Assembly (NCBI GenBank): GCA_000611775.1
Contig: KK106983.1
Coordinates: forward strand, 1,565,808-1,629,807
DNA length: 64,000 bases
DNA from: Umbilicaria muhlenbergii
Lineage: Eukaryota; Ascomycota; Lecanoromycetes; Umbilicariales; Umbilicariaceae
Reading direction: 5' to 3'
Shown here: piece after piece, positions 36,446 through 47,612 of the stretch
Numbering within the stretch: position 1 is the stretch's first letter
Layout of the letters: each line of letters starts with the position of its first letter
Position numbers and translations under genes: made by a program
Notes under the pieces: generated by a model
What the model was told of the DNA's origin: nothing
Databases searched by the model: none
The model's input: the letters and a program-made list of their open reading frames with translations, nothing else

Positions 36446-39400
36446 GGCAGGAGTGGGGCAAGCGAGAGACAAAACAAGCGGGCGAGCCAGTCACCAGCGA
36501 GCCAGGGTCCAGTCCTCCCTACCCACCAAACCAAACGACCCGCCTGACGCCCTGGACCCCCCATAGTCCAGCACCGAACACCGCAGATTGCCAAATCTTC
36601 GGACCGCTGACTCGATGCACCAATCGCGATGCCCACCTCAACCAGGCCGCTGCTGCACTCCAGTCCCATGCTTATGCCGACTGCACGCCTGCGCTTCATC
36701 CACGCGCGCCATACGGTGTCGTTATCGTGCGAGGACAACGTCGGTGCTCGCGATAGATAAGAAACATGGCCCCACCTCACCGAAGGGTCCTGCCGGGCGT
36801 ACTCTCTCTCCCTCACCGCTCAGTGCACGCTCAGTCAATGACGTCCTCCCTTTCGTCACCGACTCTGCCAAGTTCATTCCTCCGATGATGTTGCAACCTT
36901 TACGCTCTTTAGCCGCCTGCTGGAGAGGCTGCAAAGGGGTGAGACGACTCGGACGATGAGACCGGTCAGTCATCTGGCACCGCCAAGAAGAGGTTCGATA
37001 TCAAAAGGCGGCTAGCCTTGCATCCCTGCTTATGCACCTAATAGAAAGCAGACGAATGGTGTTCGATGCAGCGCGAACTTACCTTCCACCTTCCTCTGTG
37101 CCGCCTGCAGCTGCCCAGCAGTGCGCGAATCACACCATCACAAAGGCGACCAGACCCAAGGAATCAAACGTCCGCACTCTGACTTAGTGTGGGGTTTTAG
37201 CACTCGAGGCACCACGAGCGCGTTGGAGTTTCGAAATTTCGTCTGCATCAAACTTTAAGTGGCCAACAACGCTAAACCATGGCAGATCACTGTCGCAGTC
37301 TTGCTGCTGGGGATTGGGGTATGGAGTGTTAGGATGTTCCATCGGCTTGAAGACAAATATCTGGAACTGGCCTGATGCCCTCGGAGGCATGCCGACAACA
37401 GGGAGAAGTCTGTGTGAGTATACCGTACCTCGATTAATTGTATTATGAATGGGATTTGGAGGTCATTGCGCCGATGATCCGGATGATAGGAGGAGATCAG
37501 ATAAGACAACAGGCCACCGTTATCCATGGGACCGGTCACGCAATCACGCAGCCCTCGAACATGCCCGGATCCACTTTCTCACTCCGAGAGTTCGAGTACG
37601 TATACTCCGTAAAGAACCGCTAATGATGCACGATGCAAGTCATGCTGGGGCACAAGTGGATTGGCATGGAAGTCGGCAATCATCTGGCATCTCAACAACG
37701 AGCTGCTGCTGAGGTTGAAGATACATACGTCGACAGTCCGATCCAGCTGTAGAACTTTCCTCAAGATAGCTGGGAGCGTTCTGTTGATGCTACTGAGTCT
37801 GACGCCAGGACTCAAGACATCTCGACCAGTGCTCCCTCGTAGTAATTAGATGACGCAACGGTAGCATTTGTTTTCGCCATGCTGAGCCAGCAACGCAGTG
37901 TCGAGGAGCACGTGGAAGATCTCGTCTAATAAACGAGGTTGGCAGGAATGCCCGTTCATGCACGAGGCGGCCAGCCGCAGCTGTCAACATCATACATGTA
38001 CGCGTACTCGGAGTAAGCGTTCCAGAGGCTGAGAGGCCGACGTACGCGACTTATTAATTATGCCTTCATCCAACGCATCGCCTGAAGGCCGTTCTTTGGA
38101 CGACATGATTCTCAACGCATGCGCTTCCTGCTGTGAAACATCGCCATCTACTACTATACCGGCATGCCATCGGTATGAAGACCCTGTCGAATTTCCTTCC
38201 TCTGCGTTCCGCTTTTCGCTGTCCGTAGGCATTTCCGTATGATGGAGAAGCAGTTTCTTTAGATCAAGATGACGCGAAAATTGACGACGAAATTGACACG
38301 GCCTCGCTGCTCAGCTTCGCAGCGTGTTTCCTGATTCTGTTCCGAGATCGCTACTTGTCATACATAAGAGATACTGCATAGCCTACAATTCCATTCAAAG
38401 AAATCTATCTCCTATGCTGCCATCTGCGCTTACCTAGCTAGGGCGGCCCTCAGCAATGATAAAGACTGGGTACCGATTGGTCAAATCCCCTGTTTTGGAC
38501 GTGTACATAGCGGCCGCTTTCGCACATGTGACTCTGGCAGCATAGGAGATAACAGGACGCCCCAATACCAAGGAAGCAATTCGATACCAGTCGAGGCTCC
38601 ACAAAGACTTCTACCCCAACCCAGAAGACGGATATCCCACTTTATAAGCTCAAACTGGAAGATAAAAATGCCCATGCTTCGTGATAAGGCCTCTGGGCAA
38701 CAAGATTGAGCTTATTGTTCGTCCAACACTAGGGCCAAGTCCAGAGGGGCCCCCGGAACACCTGCTGTGTTTTAATATCTGGGGCATGCATCGAGTCGAC
38801 TGAGGACGCAAGGGTGCATTAGGAGGCGGCGCGATCATTGAGCAGCGAGACAGCAATGAGCGACCGTGTTCCATGGCAGTATTGCGCAAGAGTCCGTGGT
38901 CATGCAGACAATGAAGAATCACGGGTGGTCGACAAATTATAAGAGTATGCAATTTTCAATCAGTGAAGTTGGCCTACTACTTGTGGATATAGTGGTCTGT
39001 TCACTAATCTGGACTTTCTCCAAGCTCATCAAACGTTGGTAAGAGCAGAGCCAACATGTAAGAAATAAGGGGCAGGAGTGTGAATATACCTAGCTGAGTA
39101 GAGTGGTATATCTGCACTGTTCCTCCCTTGGGTCGCAGTTTCTCGTGGAGAAGCTGATACAGCAGATCAAATCTTCCAGTTACAATTCGAAATTCCTTGC
39201 CAAGTTGAAACACAGGATTGAGCCTTCCAATGCGTCAACCTAACCTTTGTGGAGGGAATCTTGCAGATACAAGACCCCCAAGTGATGCGAGTTTTGGCTT
39301 TCGAAGTGTTTATGATGAATCTGAGATCTACGAATCATAATGAAAATGATACGGATGTGTATCGAGGTAGAAAGCAGTCGGTGAGGTGTCGGCACCGGCC

Positions 39401-39799
39401 TTTCCTTCTGTTCTCGACTAGCTTAGCCCTGTTCCGTCGGTTACTTTTCTCGACCATCTCGTTTGGATTTTCATCACCAGGTTTGATGAGTGAATCCCCC
39501 TCTTTCGTTGTAATCTCTATGCTTTCCCGAGTCTGCGGCTGTACTCCTGCGATACATAGATCTAGAGTAGCCGGGAACAAATGGCACTCTACTCGTGCCA
39601 GAGCAATCGAAGTTGTGTGTTGACGTTGATTGATTTACGATCTCTTCTCTTCATACCAGTGTGAGTAGCTGTTTCTTTCTTGGGCCCTCCGCAGGTTTCC
39701 GTGAACGCTGACTGTCTGTCTAGCTCCTGCACATATTCCTAAAGCTCCGCGAGCATCGAACGTGTTCTTATCCTCAACGGACTATCCAAGACCGACATC

Positions 39800-41050
39800 A
39801 TGGCTCTCTCGAAGAGATACCTTCAGATGGTCGTCGTCCTGGCGTTCGTAGTCTTCATCGCCTTCCTTCACAGTGTTAGTATGCAAGACTCGTGGCGCGG
39901 AAGTCCACAGAGGATGGGCCTGGGTAAGACACCCGGGCTTTCCCCACCGCCAGCAAGTGGTAGAACGGGAGACAACTCATATATAGACGAGCCACCAGGC
40001 CCAGCACCTTACAATGCTCAGTCTGCATTTCATCCCGGAACTGTTAAGCCTCCGGGTTTCAACTACTCTCACGTAGTGGTTACACCTCGGATGGAGGAAG
40101 AAGACATAAGCTGGATGAAAAAGGAGCTCCCAGACATCGAGTTCATCGTCTACACCGCCGACAACCCGAAAGCACCGTTGCATCCTCCCAAGAACAAAGG
40201 CCATGAAGTGATGATATACCTTACCTACATCATCGACAATTATTCCAATCTTCCGGACATCATTCTGTTCATGCATGCACACCGCTGGACACACCATAAC
40301 AATGAACTCCTCGGATCTGATGCTGTTCAGATGATCCCGGCTGTCAGCTTCGAACGCGTCACTCGAGAAGGCTACATGAATCTCCGATGCCACTGGGATC
40401 CTGGCTGCCCCGAATGGCTGTTTCCTGGCAACACTGAAGAAACCCTTAAGAAACAAGAGGAACCGTATGTTGCTGAGGCCTGGAACGAGATCCACCCTTT
40501 CGATCCCATCCCTCACGTCCTTGCTCAGCCATGCTGTGCTCAATTCGCTGTCTCGAAGGAACGAATCTACTCTATCCCTCTCCAGCGCTTCGTGTTCTAT
40601 AGGGACTGGATACTCCGCACACCCCTAAGCGACTACGTCTCTGGCCGCATCTGGGAGTATACATGGCAATTCGTGTTCACAGGGCAGAACACGCTCTGTC
40701 CTGCGGAGCACATCTGCTACTGTGACGGATTTGGGGTGTGTTTCGGGGGCCAAGCAGAATACAACGACTATTTCGAACTGCAGCGCAAGAAGCGCGAGTC
40801 CCAGAAGGAGTTGGATAAGTGGCGTGGCAAGTTGGCCGCTGTCAGAGAAGCGGAGATTCAATATGGAGCAGAATACGCGGGTAGCCTGGAAGTGCCGGAG
40901 CGGGGACGGGATGTCTACCTGAAAGATCACATCGAAGCGCTAGAGAGGGAGATGGAGAAGAGGGTGATAGACGCGAAAGAGAGGGGGAAGAATCCGCAGG
41001 CCAGGGCAGAAGAGGCGGGCAGGAAGTGGAAAGACGGCGACGGCTTCTAA
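39800..41050 (+). CDS. DUF3431 family type II membrane protein
   Basis: Single-exon 416-aa protein. Residues 8-28 form a hydrophobic segment after a short basic N-terminus, which predicts a signal anchor with the bulk in the Golgi/ER lumen. The luminal part has the DUF3431 features seen in many fungal proteins: SWMKKELPDIEFIVYTADNP, MIYLTYIIDNYSNLPDIILFMHAHR, NLRCHWDPGCPEW, CCAQFAVSKERI and Cys-rich ICYCDGFGVCFGG. The HAHRWTHHNN and DIILFMHAH elements look like active-site residues. Glycosyltransferase-like folds have been suggested for such proteins, but no activity is established here. The C-terminus is a charged helix. Confidence 0.9.
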   Translation: MALSKRYLQMVVVLAFVVFIAFLHSVSMQDSWRGSPQRMGLGKTPGLSPPPASGRTGDNSYIDEPPGPAPYNAQSAFHPGTVKPPGFNYSHVVVTPRMEEEDISWMKKELPDIEFIVYTADNPKAPLHPPKNKGHEVMIYLTYIIDNYSNLPDIILFMHAHRWTHHNNELLGSDAVQMIPAVSFERVTREGYMNLRCHWDPGCPEWLFPGNTEETLKKQEEPYVAEAWNEIHPFDPIPHVLAQPCCAQFAVSKERIYSIPLQRFVFYRDWILRTPLSDYVSGRIWEYTWQFVFTGQNTLCPAEHICYCDGFGVCFGGQAEYNDYFELQRKKRESQKELDKWRGKLAAVREAEIQYGAEYAGSLEVPERGRDVYLKDHIEALEREMEKRVIDAKERGKNPQARAEEAGRKWKDGDGF

Positions 41051-41703
41051 TGGCAACTGATGAGAGTAGCAAGGCTAGGTGGTCGCTCGGTTTCTCAGGG
41101 CAGCAATCGCTGGACAGCCACATAGCGCACAATGGAGTCATTTTCCACAACGGCCCTATGGTGGCAAACGAGGGTCAACATTGACCATGCAGGCCTGCAA
41201 TGGCAACGTGACCTTATCGGGACGAATAGGAATACATCGCCTTGCATCGCATTCAATTATGTCCGTGTTCAAAGTGGGAAGGATATATTTTATTACTGTA
41301 TATCCCCTATTCGGTCACCGAGCGCTAGGCATCATGACAGCTGGGTGGGTGGCCTATAACCTTCGCAGGCTGGTGTAGTAGATATTGTCACCTGTAAGTC
41401 GAGTCACTAAAGCGTTGCCTCAAGAACAGTGAAGTTGAATGTCAAGGTTAGAGATGAAGTAGCAGGTGCTGGCATCATGTGCTGGCATCATGTGTCCAGC
41501 ATCAAGAATGAAGTGCTCGTCCCATGTAGCAACGCCGGGAATGCCCCCCGCGGCTTCTCGCTAAAGCTACGGCAAGCCCCCCGGTCTGTCACGTCAGTGT
41601 ACGAGTACCGAACACTCGACCTGTCGAGCACTGTCCCTGTGCTTTGCATTCTCCAATGCTGAAGCGCTCCAGCAGATGGAGAAGAGAATGGTAACCTCTC
41701 AGC
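41051..41703. other. Intergenic region
   Basis: Holds the 3' UTR of the DUF3431 gene and the promoter of the lipase gene. A 13-bp perfect direct duplication (GTGCTGGCATCAT twice, at 41466-41491) is the only structure noticed. Confidence 0.55.
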
Positions 41704-43944
41704 ATGGCCGACACAAGGAAAGCTACCAACGGGCCTTCCCCGTACGCAAAGGAAGCCTTCGATCCTACCTTACTGCCTGACCATGACGTCCAATTCATCG
41801 ACGAAGCCGACATCGTCGAGTTCGCAAAAGCCCTGGATGCGCCAGAAACCACCTCGGTCACAGCTCTGAATGACTGGCGACCAGTACGGCAACGTATAAA
41901 ACGAAAGCCCTCCAAGCGCAGGAAGAAGCCGAAAAGGAGCAAGGATGAGACAAGAGAGGGATTCGTCTATACAATCCTCAAATGGCCTCTGTTGGTGGTG
42001 GTCTTCGGGTGGCTCATTGTTCTTTCGGTGTCATACTTGCTAACTCGGTTCTATATCTGGGGCTACGAACACTATTTGACTTGGATAGGAAAACGGCAAA
42101 GGCTCCGGCGCACTGTGCAATCAAAGACCAACTATGCCGATTGGACACGTGCGGCCAAGGAGCTGGATGCATACTTGGGGAACGAGCAGTGGAAAGAGGC
42201 AGAGGACTATGCCTACTATGACCACAAGACTGTGAGGAAAGTGAAGGAGCAATTAAGGGAAAGGAGACTCCGCATTGATGCCGAGGCGAAGAAGAAACGT
42301 GGAGGCGCTGCCCGGGATGCAGTCGAGGAACTGAGGAGTCTGGTGGAGGCGTGCGTAAAGAACAATTTCGTCGGCGTGGAGAACCCGAAGCTATACAGCG
42401 AAACGTACTATGGGACGAAACATCTAGCACAAGATTTCATAGACGAATTGCACAGCTCTCTCGCCTTCCTACTCCACTCCGACCATCTCACCAAGGCCGA
42501 GAAATTCTCCCTTGCTAGACACCTCCACACCAATTTCGGCCGCACCGCGCTCTGCCTCTCCGGCGGCGCTTCCTTCGCCTACTACCATTTCGGTGTTGTC
42601 AAGGCTCTTCTGGATGCCGCCCTTCTCCCAGATGTCATAACGGGCACATCTGGCGGGGCCCTGATAGCCGCGATGGTCGCAACTCGCACCGACGACGAGC
42701 TCCGGAGACTGCTTGTCCCCGCTCTGGCATACCACATTACCGCCTGTCAAGACGGCTTCTTCACCTGGTCCCGCCGCTGGTGGCGCACCGGCGCGCGCTT
42801 CGACTCGCTAGAATGGGCCCGCAAGTGCAGCTGGTTCTGCCGCGGCAGCACCACCTTCCGCGAAGCCTACGAACGCACCGGCCGCATCCTCAACGTCTCC
42901 TGCGTCCCCTCAGACCCACACTCCCCCACCATCCTCATCAACTACCTCACCGCCCCGAACTGCGTCATCTGGTCCGCCGTGCTCGCCTCCGCCGCCGTGC
43001 CCGGCATCCTCAACCCCGTCGTGCTCATGATGAAGCATTCGCGCACCGGTGTCCTGTCCCCCTATTCCTTCGGCCACAAATGGAAAGACGGCAGCTTGAG
43101 GACGGATATCCCGCTTAAGGCGCTCAATACCCATTTCAACGTCAACTTCAGCATCGTCAGCCAGGTCAACCCGCACATCAACCTCTTCTTCTTCTCCTCG
43201 CGCGGCACCGTCGGCCGCCCCGTCACGCACCGCCGCGGCCGCGGCTGGCGCGGCGGCTTCCTCGGCTCCGCTACCGAACAGTACCTCAAACTCGACCTGA
43301 ACAAATGGCTCAAGGTGCTGCGGCATCTGGAGTTGCTGCCGAGACCGCTGGGGCAGGACTGGTCGGAGATCTGGCTGCAGAGGTTTAGCGGCACGGTGAC
43401 GATTTGGCCGAAGAGTAAGGCGAGTGATTTTTGGTTTATTCTGAGCGATCCGACGCCGGAGAGGCTGGCGAGGATGTTGCAGGCGGGGCAGCAGAGCACT
43501 TTTCCGAAGTTGCTGTTTATTGCTAATCGCATGAAGATTGAGCGGTTGATCGAGGAGGGGGTTGTTATGGGACGCGGGGAACGCGGCGATGGGGGTGAGG
43601 TTGGCGCGAATGTGAATGGGAATGGGAAGGGGTATGCACGCAGTAGCGATGATTTGAGTCTGCATATGCAGGGGCAGAGGATGCGGAATGGGTATCGGGG
43701 GGTGGCGTCTGAGTCTGAGACGGATGATGAGGAGGAGGATGAGGGTGGGAGGGAAGGGGCGGTGGGAGGAATGGGGAGCGGGGTGACGAGGAAGAGGGCG
43801 AGTGGGGTTATGGAGGAGTTGAAGAGGCAGAGTGGGGTGTTTTGGTTCGATGAGGAGGATAGCGAGAGTGAGGGGGTGGAGGAAGAGGAAAAGGGGCTGC
43901 TCGATCCGGTGGCGGTGGATGATGGGGCGACGCTTTTGGGGTAG
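41704..43944 (+). CDS. Patatin-like phospholipase / triacylglycerol lipase with DUF3336
   Basis: Single-exon 746-aa protein of the Tgl3/4/5-like group, acting on neutral lipid or phospholipid at membranes or lipid droplets. A membrane segment lies near residues 90-115 (LLVVVFGWLIVLSVSYLL). DUF3336 follows (SLVEACVKNNFVGVENPKLY), then the patatin domain: oxyanion loop GGASFAYYHFG (about 285), nucleophile elbow GTSGG (about 313), and catalytic Asp in KWKDGSLRTDIPL (about 461). The Ser-Asp dyad is complete. The C-terminal 130 residues are Gly/Glu/Arg-rich and disordered. The coding strand changes from C-rich to G-rich at about 43,320. Confidence 0.93.
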   Translation: MADTRKATNGPSPYAKEAFDPTLLPDHDVQFIDEADIVEFAKALDAPETTSVTALNDWRPVRQRIKRKPSKRRKKPKRSKDETREGFVYTILKWPLLVVVFGWLIVLSVSYLLTRFYIWGYEHYLTWIGKRQRLRRTVQSKTNYADWTRAAKELDAYLGNEQWKEAEDYAYYDHKTVRKVKEQLRERRLRIDAEAKKKRGGAARDAVEELRSLVEACVKNNFVGVENPKLYSETYYGTKHLAQDFIDELHSSLAFLLHSDHLTKAEKFSLARHLHTNFGRTALCLSGGASFAYYHFGVVKALLDAALLPDVITGTSGGALIAAMVATRTDDELRRLLVPALAYHITACQDGFFTWSRRWWRTGARFDSLEWARKCSWFCRGSTTFREAYERTGRILNVSCVPSDPHSPTILINYLTAPNCVIWSAVLASAAVPGILNPVVLMMKHSRTGVLSPYSFGHKWKDGSLRTDIPLKALNTHFNVNFSIVSQVNPHINLFFFSSRGTVGRPVTHRRGRGWRGGFLGSATEQYLKLDLNKWLKVLRHLELLPRPLGQDWSEIWLQRFSGTVTIWPKSKASDFWFILSDPTPERLARMLQAGQQSTFPKLLFIANRMKIERLIEEGVVMGRGERGDGGEVGANVNGNGKGYARSSDDLSLHMQGQRMRNGYRGVASESETDDEEEDEGGREGAVGGMGSGVTRKRASGVMEELKRQSGVFWFDEEDSESEGVEEEEKGLLDPVAVDDGATLLG

Positions 43945-45234
43945 GGAGTAGGGGTGGGGGTGGGAACGATGGATGGATGGGCTGTAGATGGGCGGATGGA
44001 AACGAGGTATGATGTATGAGGCATGATGGGGCAATGAGGTCTTCGTGGAGTGTTCTTCGGGGGGGTCGTGGCTTACTTTCTCACTCTGTGCATAGCGTGG
44101 AGCGGGGTCTTTCTTCAATTTTCGGCCCTGTTTGAGGGGTCCGAATCGAGATTGTCGGTTCTTTCCAGCGTGCATGAGGGAAGCTCCAGAAGCTTGATAG
44201 CATAGGGTAGGCAGGTATTTTATAGTTGACTCGTGGTTGTCAGGAAGACGAAGATTTTTGTCCGTCGGTTCACTAGGTCCGATGATGATTCTGAATGGGT
44301 GCTTTCATCTTCTGTGCTGGTATGGTCTCCTTTCGCTCCACCACATAGAGAGAGAGAGCGAGATGAGGGGAGAGGGGGATGACCGCCTTGCCCACAATCT
44401 TCTCGTAAGCCTCTCTTCCCTTTCGTACGGGTTTTCCACAAAATTGCCGGCTGGTGCTCGTCGCCCATGACTCCATTGTTAGCCCTGAGGTTTGGAGAGG
44501 TAGACGACTAGTACCCAATGCTACCCTAAGCCAACCATCTATCCACACCCTCCCCCCCAAGACCGAACGTCAGCGAGCGGCCCCCTCACAAACCGCTGCT
44601 ATAAATTTTACCCCCAAACCAATCCATCGTGAAAGAAACCCGGGATCATTGATATAGCGATTAGACTTGATGGATTTTCCGCACTCTCTCTTGCAACTCT
44701 ACTTTTTGTACACATATCTTACTGTATTGTGCTGTACAGAGGTAGCCGTACCGTTAGTTTAGACTCGCGCTACGTTTCCGTCCCTTGACCGATGAGAAGA
44801 ACAACTTCAACACGAAATTTAAAAGAATGAGTGAGCCGCCTATATTTGTATCTCTAAGCCTAAAGTATTATGTATGCGCAGCTAGATGTGTCCCATAGAT
44901 ACCAACCACACCCTACAATCCCCTTATCTCCACCTGCGAACCCATTAATTCTCCACCCCCCCCTCCTTCTCCTAATAAAGAAACACTATCGTAATCGAAC
45001 AGCAAATAAGCAATCATGCCCTTCCCAATAACACCATGCTCAGAGGATATATTCCCTCGCATATTCACTCACCCATACATAGAACAGACAGGTAACGTTT
45101 TGACAATAAACATCGACGGAAGACTCCATCCGACAACAAGGAAACCCGCATATACGCATAGGGGTATAAACCTCACCGAACACCTCACTACCTCCAAACC
45201 CCCACCACCAGTCAGGAAGCACCACCGAACTCGC
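43945..45234. other. Convergent intergenic region
   Basis: Between the 3' ends of the lipase (+) and RGS-LOV (-) genes. G-rich on the + strand at its left edge, AT-richer in the middle, C-rich at the right edge, in line with the G-rich 3' ends of both genes. No gene seen. Confidence 0.55.
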
Positions 45235-47612
45235 CTACTCCGCCGAAAACGAATACGGCGAATCCGACCCCGACCCCCTCGAATTCCGATCCAGTTCATC
45301 CAGCGGCCCTCTAGCCAACCCCGATCTACCCCCCGCGCCATCCGGGAAATACTCCCCAGTCCCCACCGGCGCCCCCGTCCTCTCCCTCTCCCTCTCCCCC
45401 AGCTCCCCCTTCCCCTTCGCAGTCGGCCAAACGCGACTGAACCTCGGATCGACCGGCGGCGCCTGTTTCCACCTCCTGCCCAGGCCATCCCCATCATCAT
45501 CCACGATCAAGACCATCCAGACGCCAATCTGCCCGTTGGTGCCAATGAGCGGCGTGCAGTGGATCCAGCGATTGCGCCCGTCTTCGTCGACGCGCGAGAC
45601 CCAGCGGACTTTGGCGGTGACGCCGCGGCCTTGGGCGAGGGCGTTGGTGAGTTCGTCGCGGACGCGGGAGGAACCGCCGATTTTGTTCATGAAGGGCGAT
45701 TGGAGGATGCCGGGGACGCGGAGGGAGGGGGAGGCGAAGAGGATGCGGAGGGAGGGGTAGGCGCGGATGAGGAGGTACTGGGGGGGAGGAGGGGGTTAGC
45801 GGGGTTTCAAACTAAGGGCGGAGTGGGGGATGGATGGGGGGAGGGGGAGGTACGTGTTGGTAGACGCCGCTTAGTTTGCCGTTGCCACTTCTGTTTAGGT
45901 TGAAGGTTTTGTTGAGGTCGGGACTGGGCTCTTTTAATAAGAGTCTAGGTTGATGAGCACCGCCGTTGGCTTTTTCTTCCTCCTCTTCTTGCTGCTCGCG
46001 GTGCATACGGCCGCCGTGCCTTCGGACTGTGTCTAGTTCGGCCATGTTCATCATTTCGCTGAGTTCTTGGAATTCGTCTTTCTTGCTTTCGTAACCGTCG
46101 CGGCCATCGTCGTTGGCGGTGCGGGCTCTATCCTGATCCAGAACCAATCGCTGCAAAGATTCTAGATCGGTACACTCCTTGACCAATCCGCTAACGTCAA
46201 CTTGAGCGCCAATGAAGTATCGAATCTTCCCACGACTGTCGCATAGAGGTGCGATCATGAGCATGTTCATGAAGGGTGATCCGTCACGCCGACTAGTGCC
46301 TGCGTGAGTGATCTCTCGCGAGAAGCAGGTGGCGGCATGACTTACTAGTTGAGGAACACTTCAGAGTGCTCCTTGCCAGCCAACACAGAATCTCTGATCC
46401 TACGAACACTAAGAGGATTGGTCTTCGGTCCTTGAAGAAATCGGCAGTTTCGTCCAAGAGCATAGGTCATTCCGTATTGTGTAGTGCGATGGAACTCTGG
46501 GCCAATTCATCAGCTTTGAAAGACTTGCGATGGCGCTAATGGCCAGCTTACCTTCTGAGGCAAACACAATTGGGTTATCCGGTCTCGATGGATCCGTAAG
46601 ACAGAAGACTTCTGCAAGACCTTCCGAAGCTTCTTGAAGATGAGCTGGTAAGGTCCCTGTTATTCTTCTGCTAATACTCAGGCTGACAACTTGAATGTAT
46701 ATGTGAGTAATGTAAGCTGGAAGATCTTCCTTGATCAAGGCGTCGAACGCTTCGGAAGCCTTCTGTTCGAGCACAGGATTAGACGTTCGGACGGCAGGGT
46801 CTGCGGTGAAGTCAAAGCCCGCGATAGGTTCCAGCGCTTCGGCGATAGCGTTGGCATAGCTTATGGCTTTCATGGCCTTTAGAGCATCCAGGTAGTATAT
46901 CAAGATGGGTACGGATTGCGGTCGATGCGTACTGAGGAAGGCCGTGAATCTTAAGAGTAAGGCTGGATCCGAGAAGATGACCTTGAGGTGCTCTCGAGAG
47001 AACATGAGCACCGAGCGCGCTTCGAGCGAGAACGCTTGGTGACCGCCATTCTCAGCCGGCGCAACGAGGTCGAAGGACCGCGGGTCGTCTACCAGGTACG
47101 GCTCCAGCTTATCTCCATCGTCTGGCGGTCCCTTTGTCTGTAGTGGCGCCAACATGAGAGAAGTCGCCTGGGTTTCATATGTGTCGTTCGAGGACATGAT
47201 GGACGGCGGAGATGTGCTGATAGAAGCCGCCTCCTGGCGAGGATGCGGTCCACGATGATGGTCATTCCTGCTGCTACAATCGGAAAGTCTTAGCTCATCT
47301 GGCTAACTAAATGGGTCTGCGAAGGGCTCACCTTGTGCGGGTAGGGACGTGTATGTCGCGATGATTAAGGCTTGGATTTGGTGATACCGTATCGATCTCA
47401 TCGGCCTCGAAGTCGGCAGCGGTGAGTCGCCCGGTTTTCAAGGGCTTGGGCGGGTATTGGAAGTCTTGCACATTTGTCGGGGACGCAGTCCTTTCTCTTG
47501 CCTCATTCCCATACTCCAGCTCTTCTGGAATGGTTGACGTCTGACGCCCATGGCTTGGGCGAATCGTTTGCACTGATGGATACTGAAGGAGTGGAGCGTG
47601 AGCAGACGGCAT
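45235..47612 (-). CDS. RGS-LOV blue-light photoreceptor (BcLOV4-type)
   Basis: Combines an RGS-like domain with a flavin-binding LOV domain. Exons 47612-47332, 47273-46552, 46496-46346, 46292-45854 and 45777-45235 give 711 aa with all junctions GT-AG and in frame. RGS-like helices cover about residues 180-300 (MFSREHLKVIFSDPALLLRF). LOV follows at about 300-430 with GRNCRFLQG (photoactive Cys352), NYRRDGSPFMN for flavin contacts and the signalling Gln in IGAQVDVSG, so photochemistry should be intact. After a charged linker, a second PAS-like segment (YLLIRAYPSLRILFASPSLR, GRNRWIHCTPLIGTNGQIG) lies at about 535-640. In Botrytis, BcLOV4 binds anionic membranes upon blue light; function here is inferred from that family. 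The start is the ATG preceding MPSAHAPLLQYPS; an upstream in-frame start would need a non-ATG codon. Confidence 0.94.

Larger units (their letters stand above)
35404..39799. other. Gene-poor 4.4-kb region
   Basis: No gene is supported with confidence. It contains two minisatellite loci (35.9 and 36.4 kb) and many frames of 60-150 codons that overlap on both strands. A possible two-exon small gene on the minus strand at 38,232-37,846 is given only as a finding. The last few hundred bases are the promoter and leader of the DUF3431 gene. Confidence 0.5.

Noticed and set aside
42910-44175. 421-codon minus-strand frame
   Set aside because: Antisense shadow of the patatin lipase, created by its strong C- then G-rich codon usage; composition is His/Pro/Arg/Leu-rich.
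45016-45903. 295-codon plus-strand frame
   Set aside because: Lies opposite the last exon of the RGS-LOV gene and is Pro/Arg-rich without motifs.
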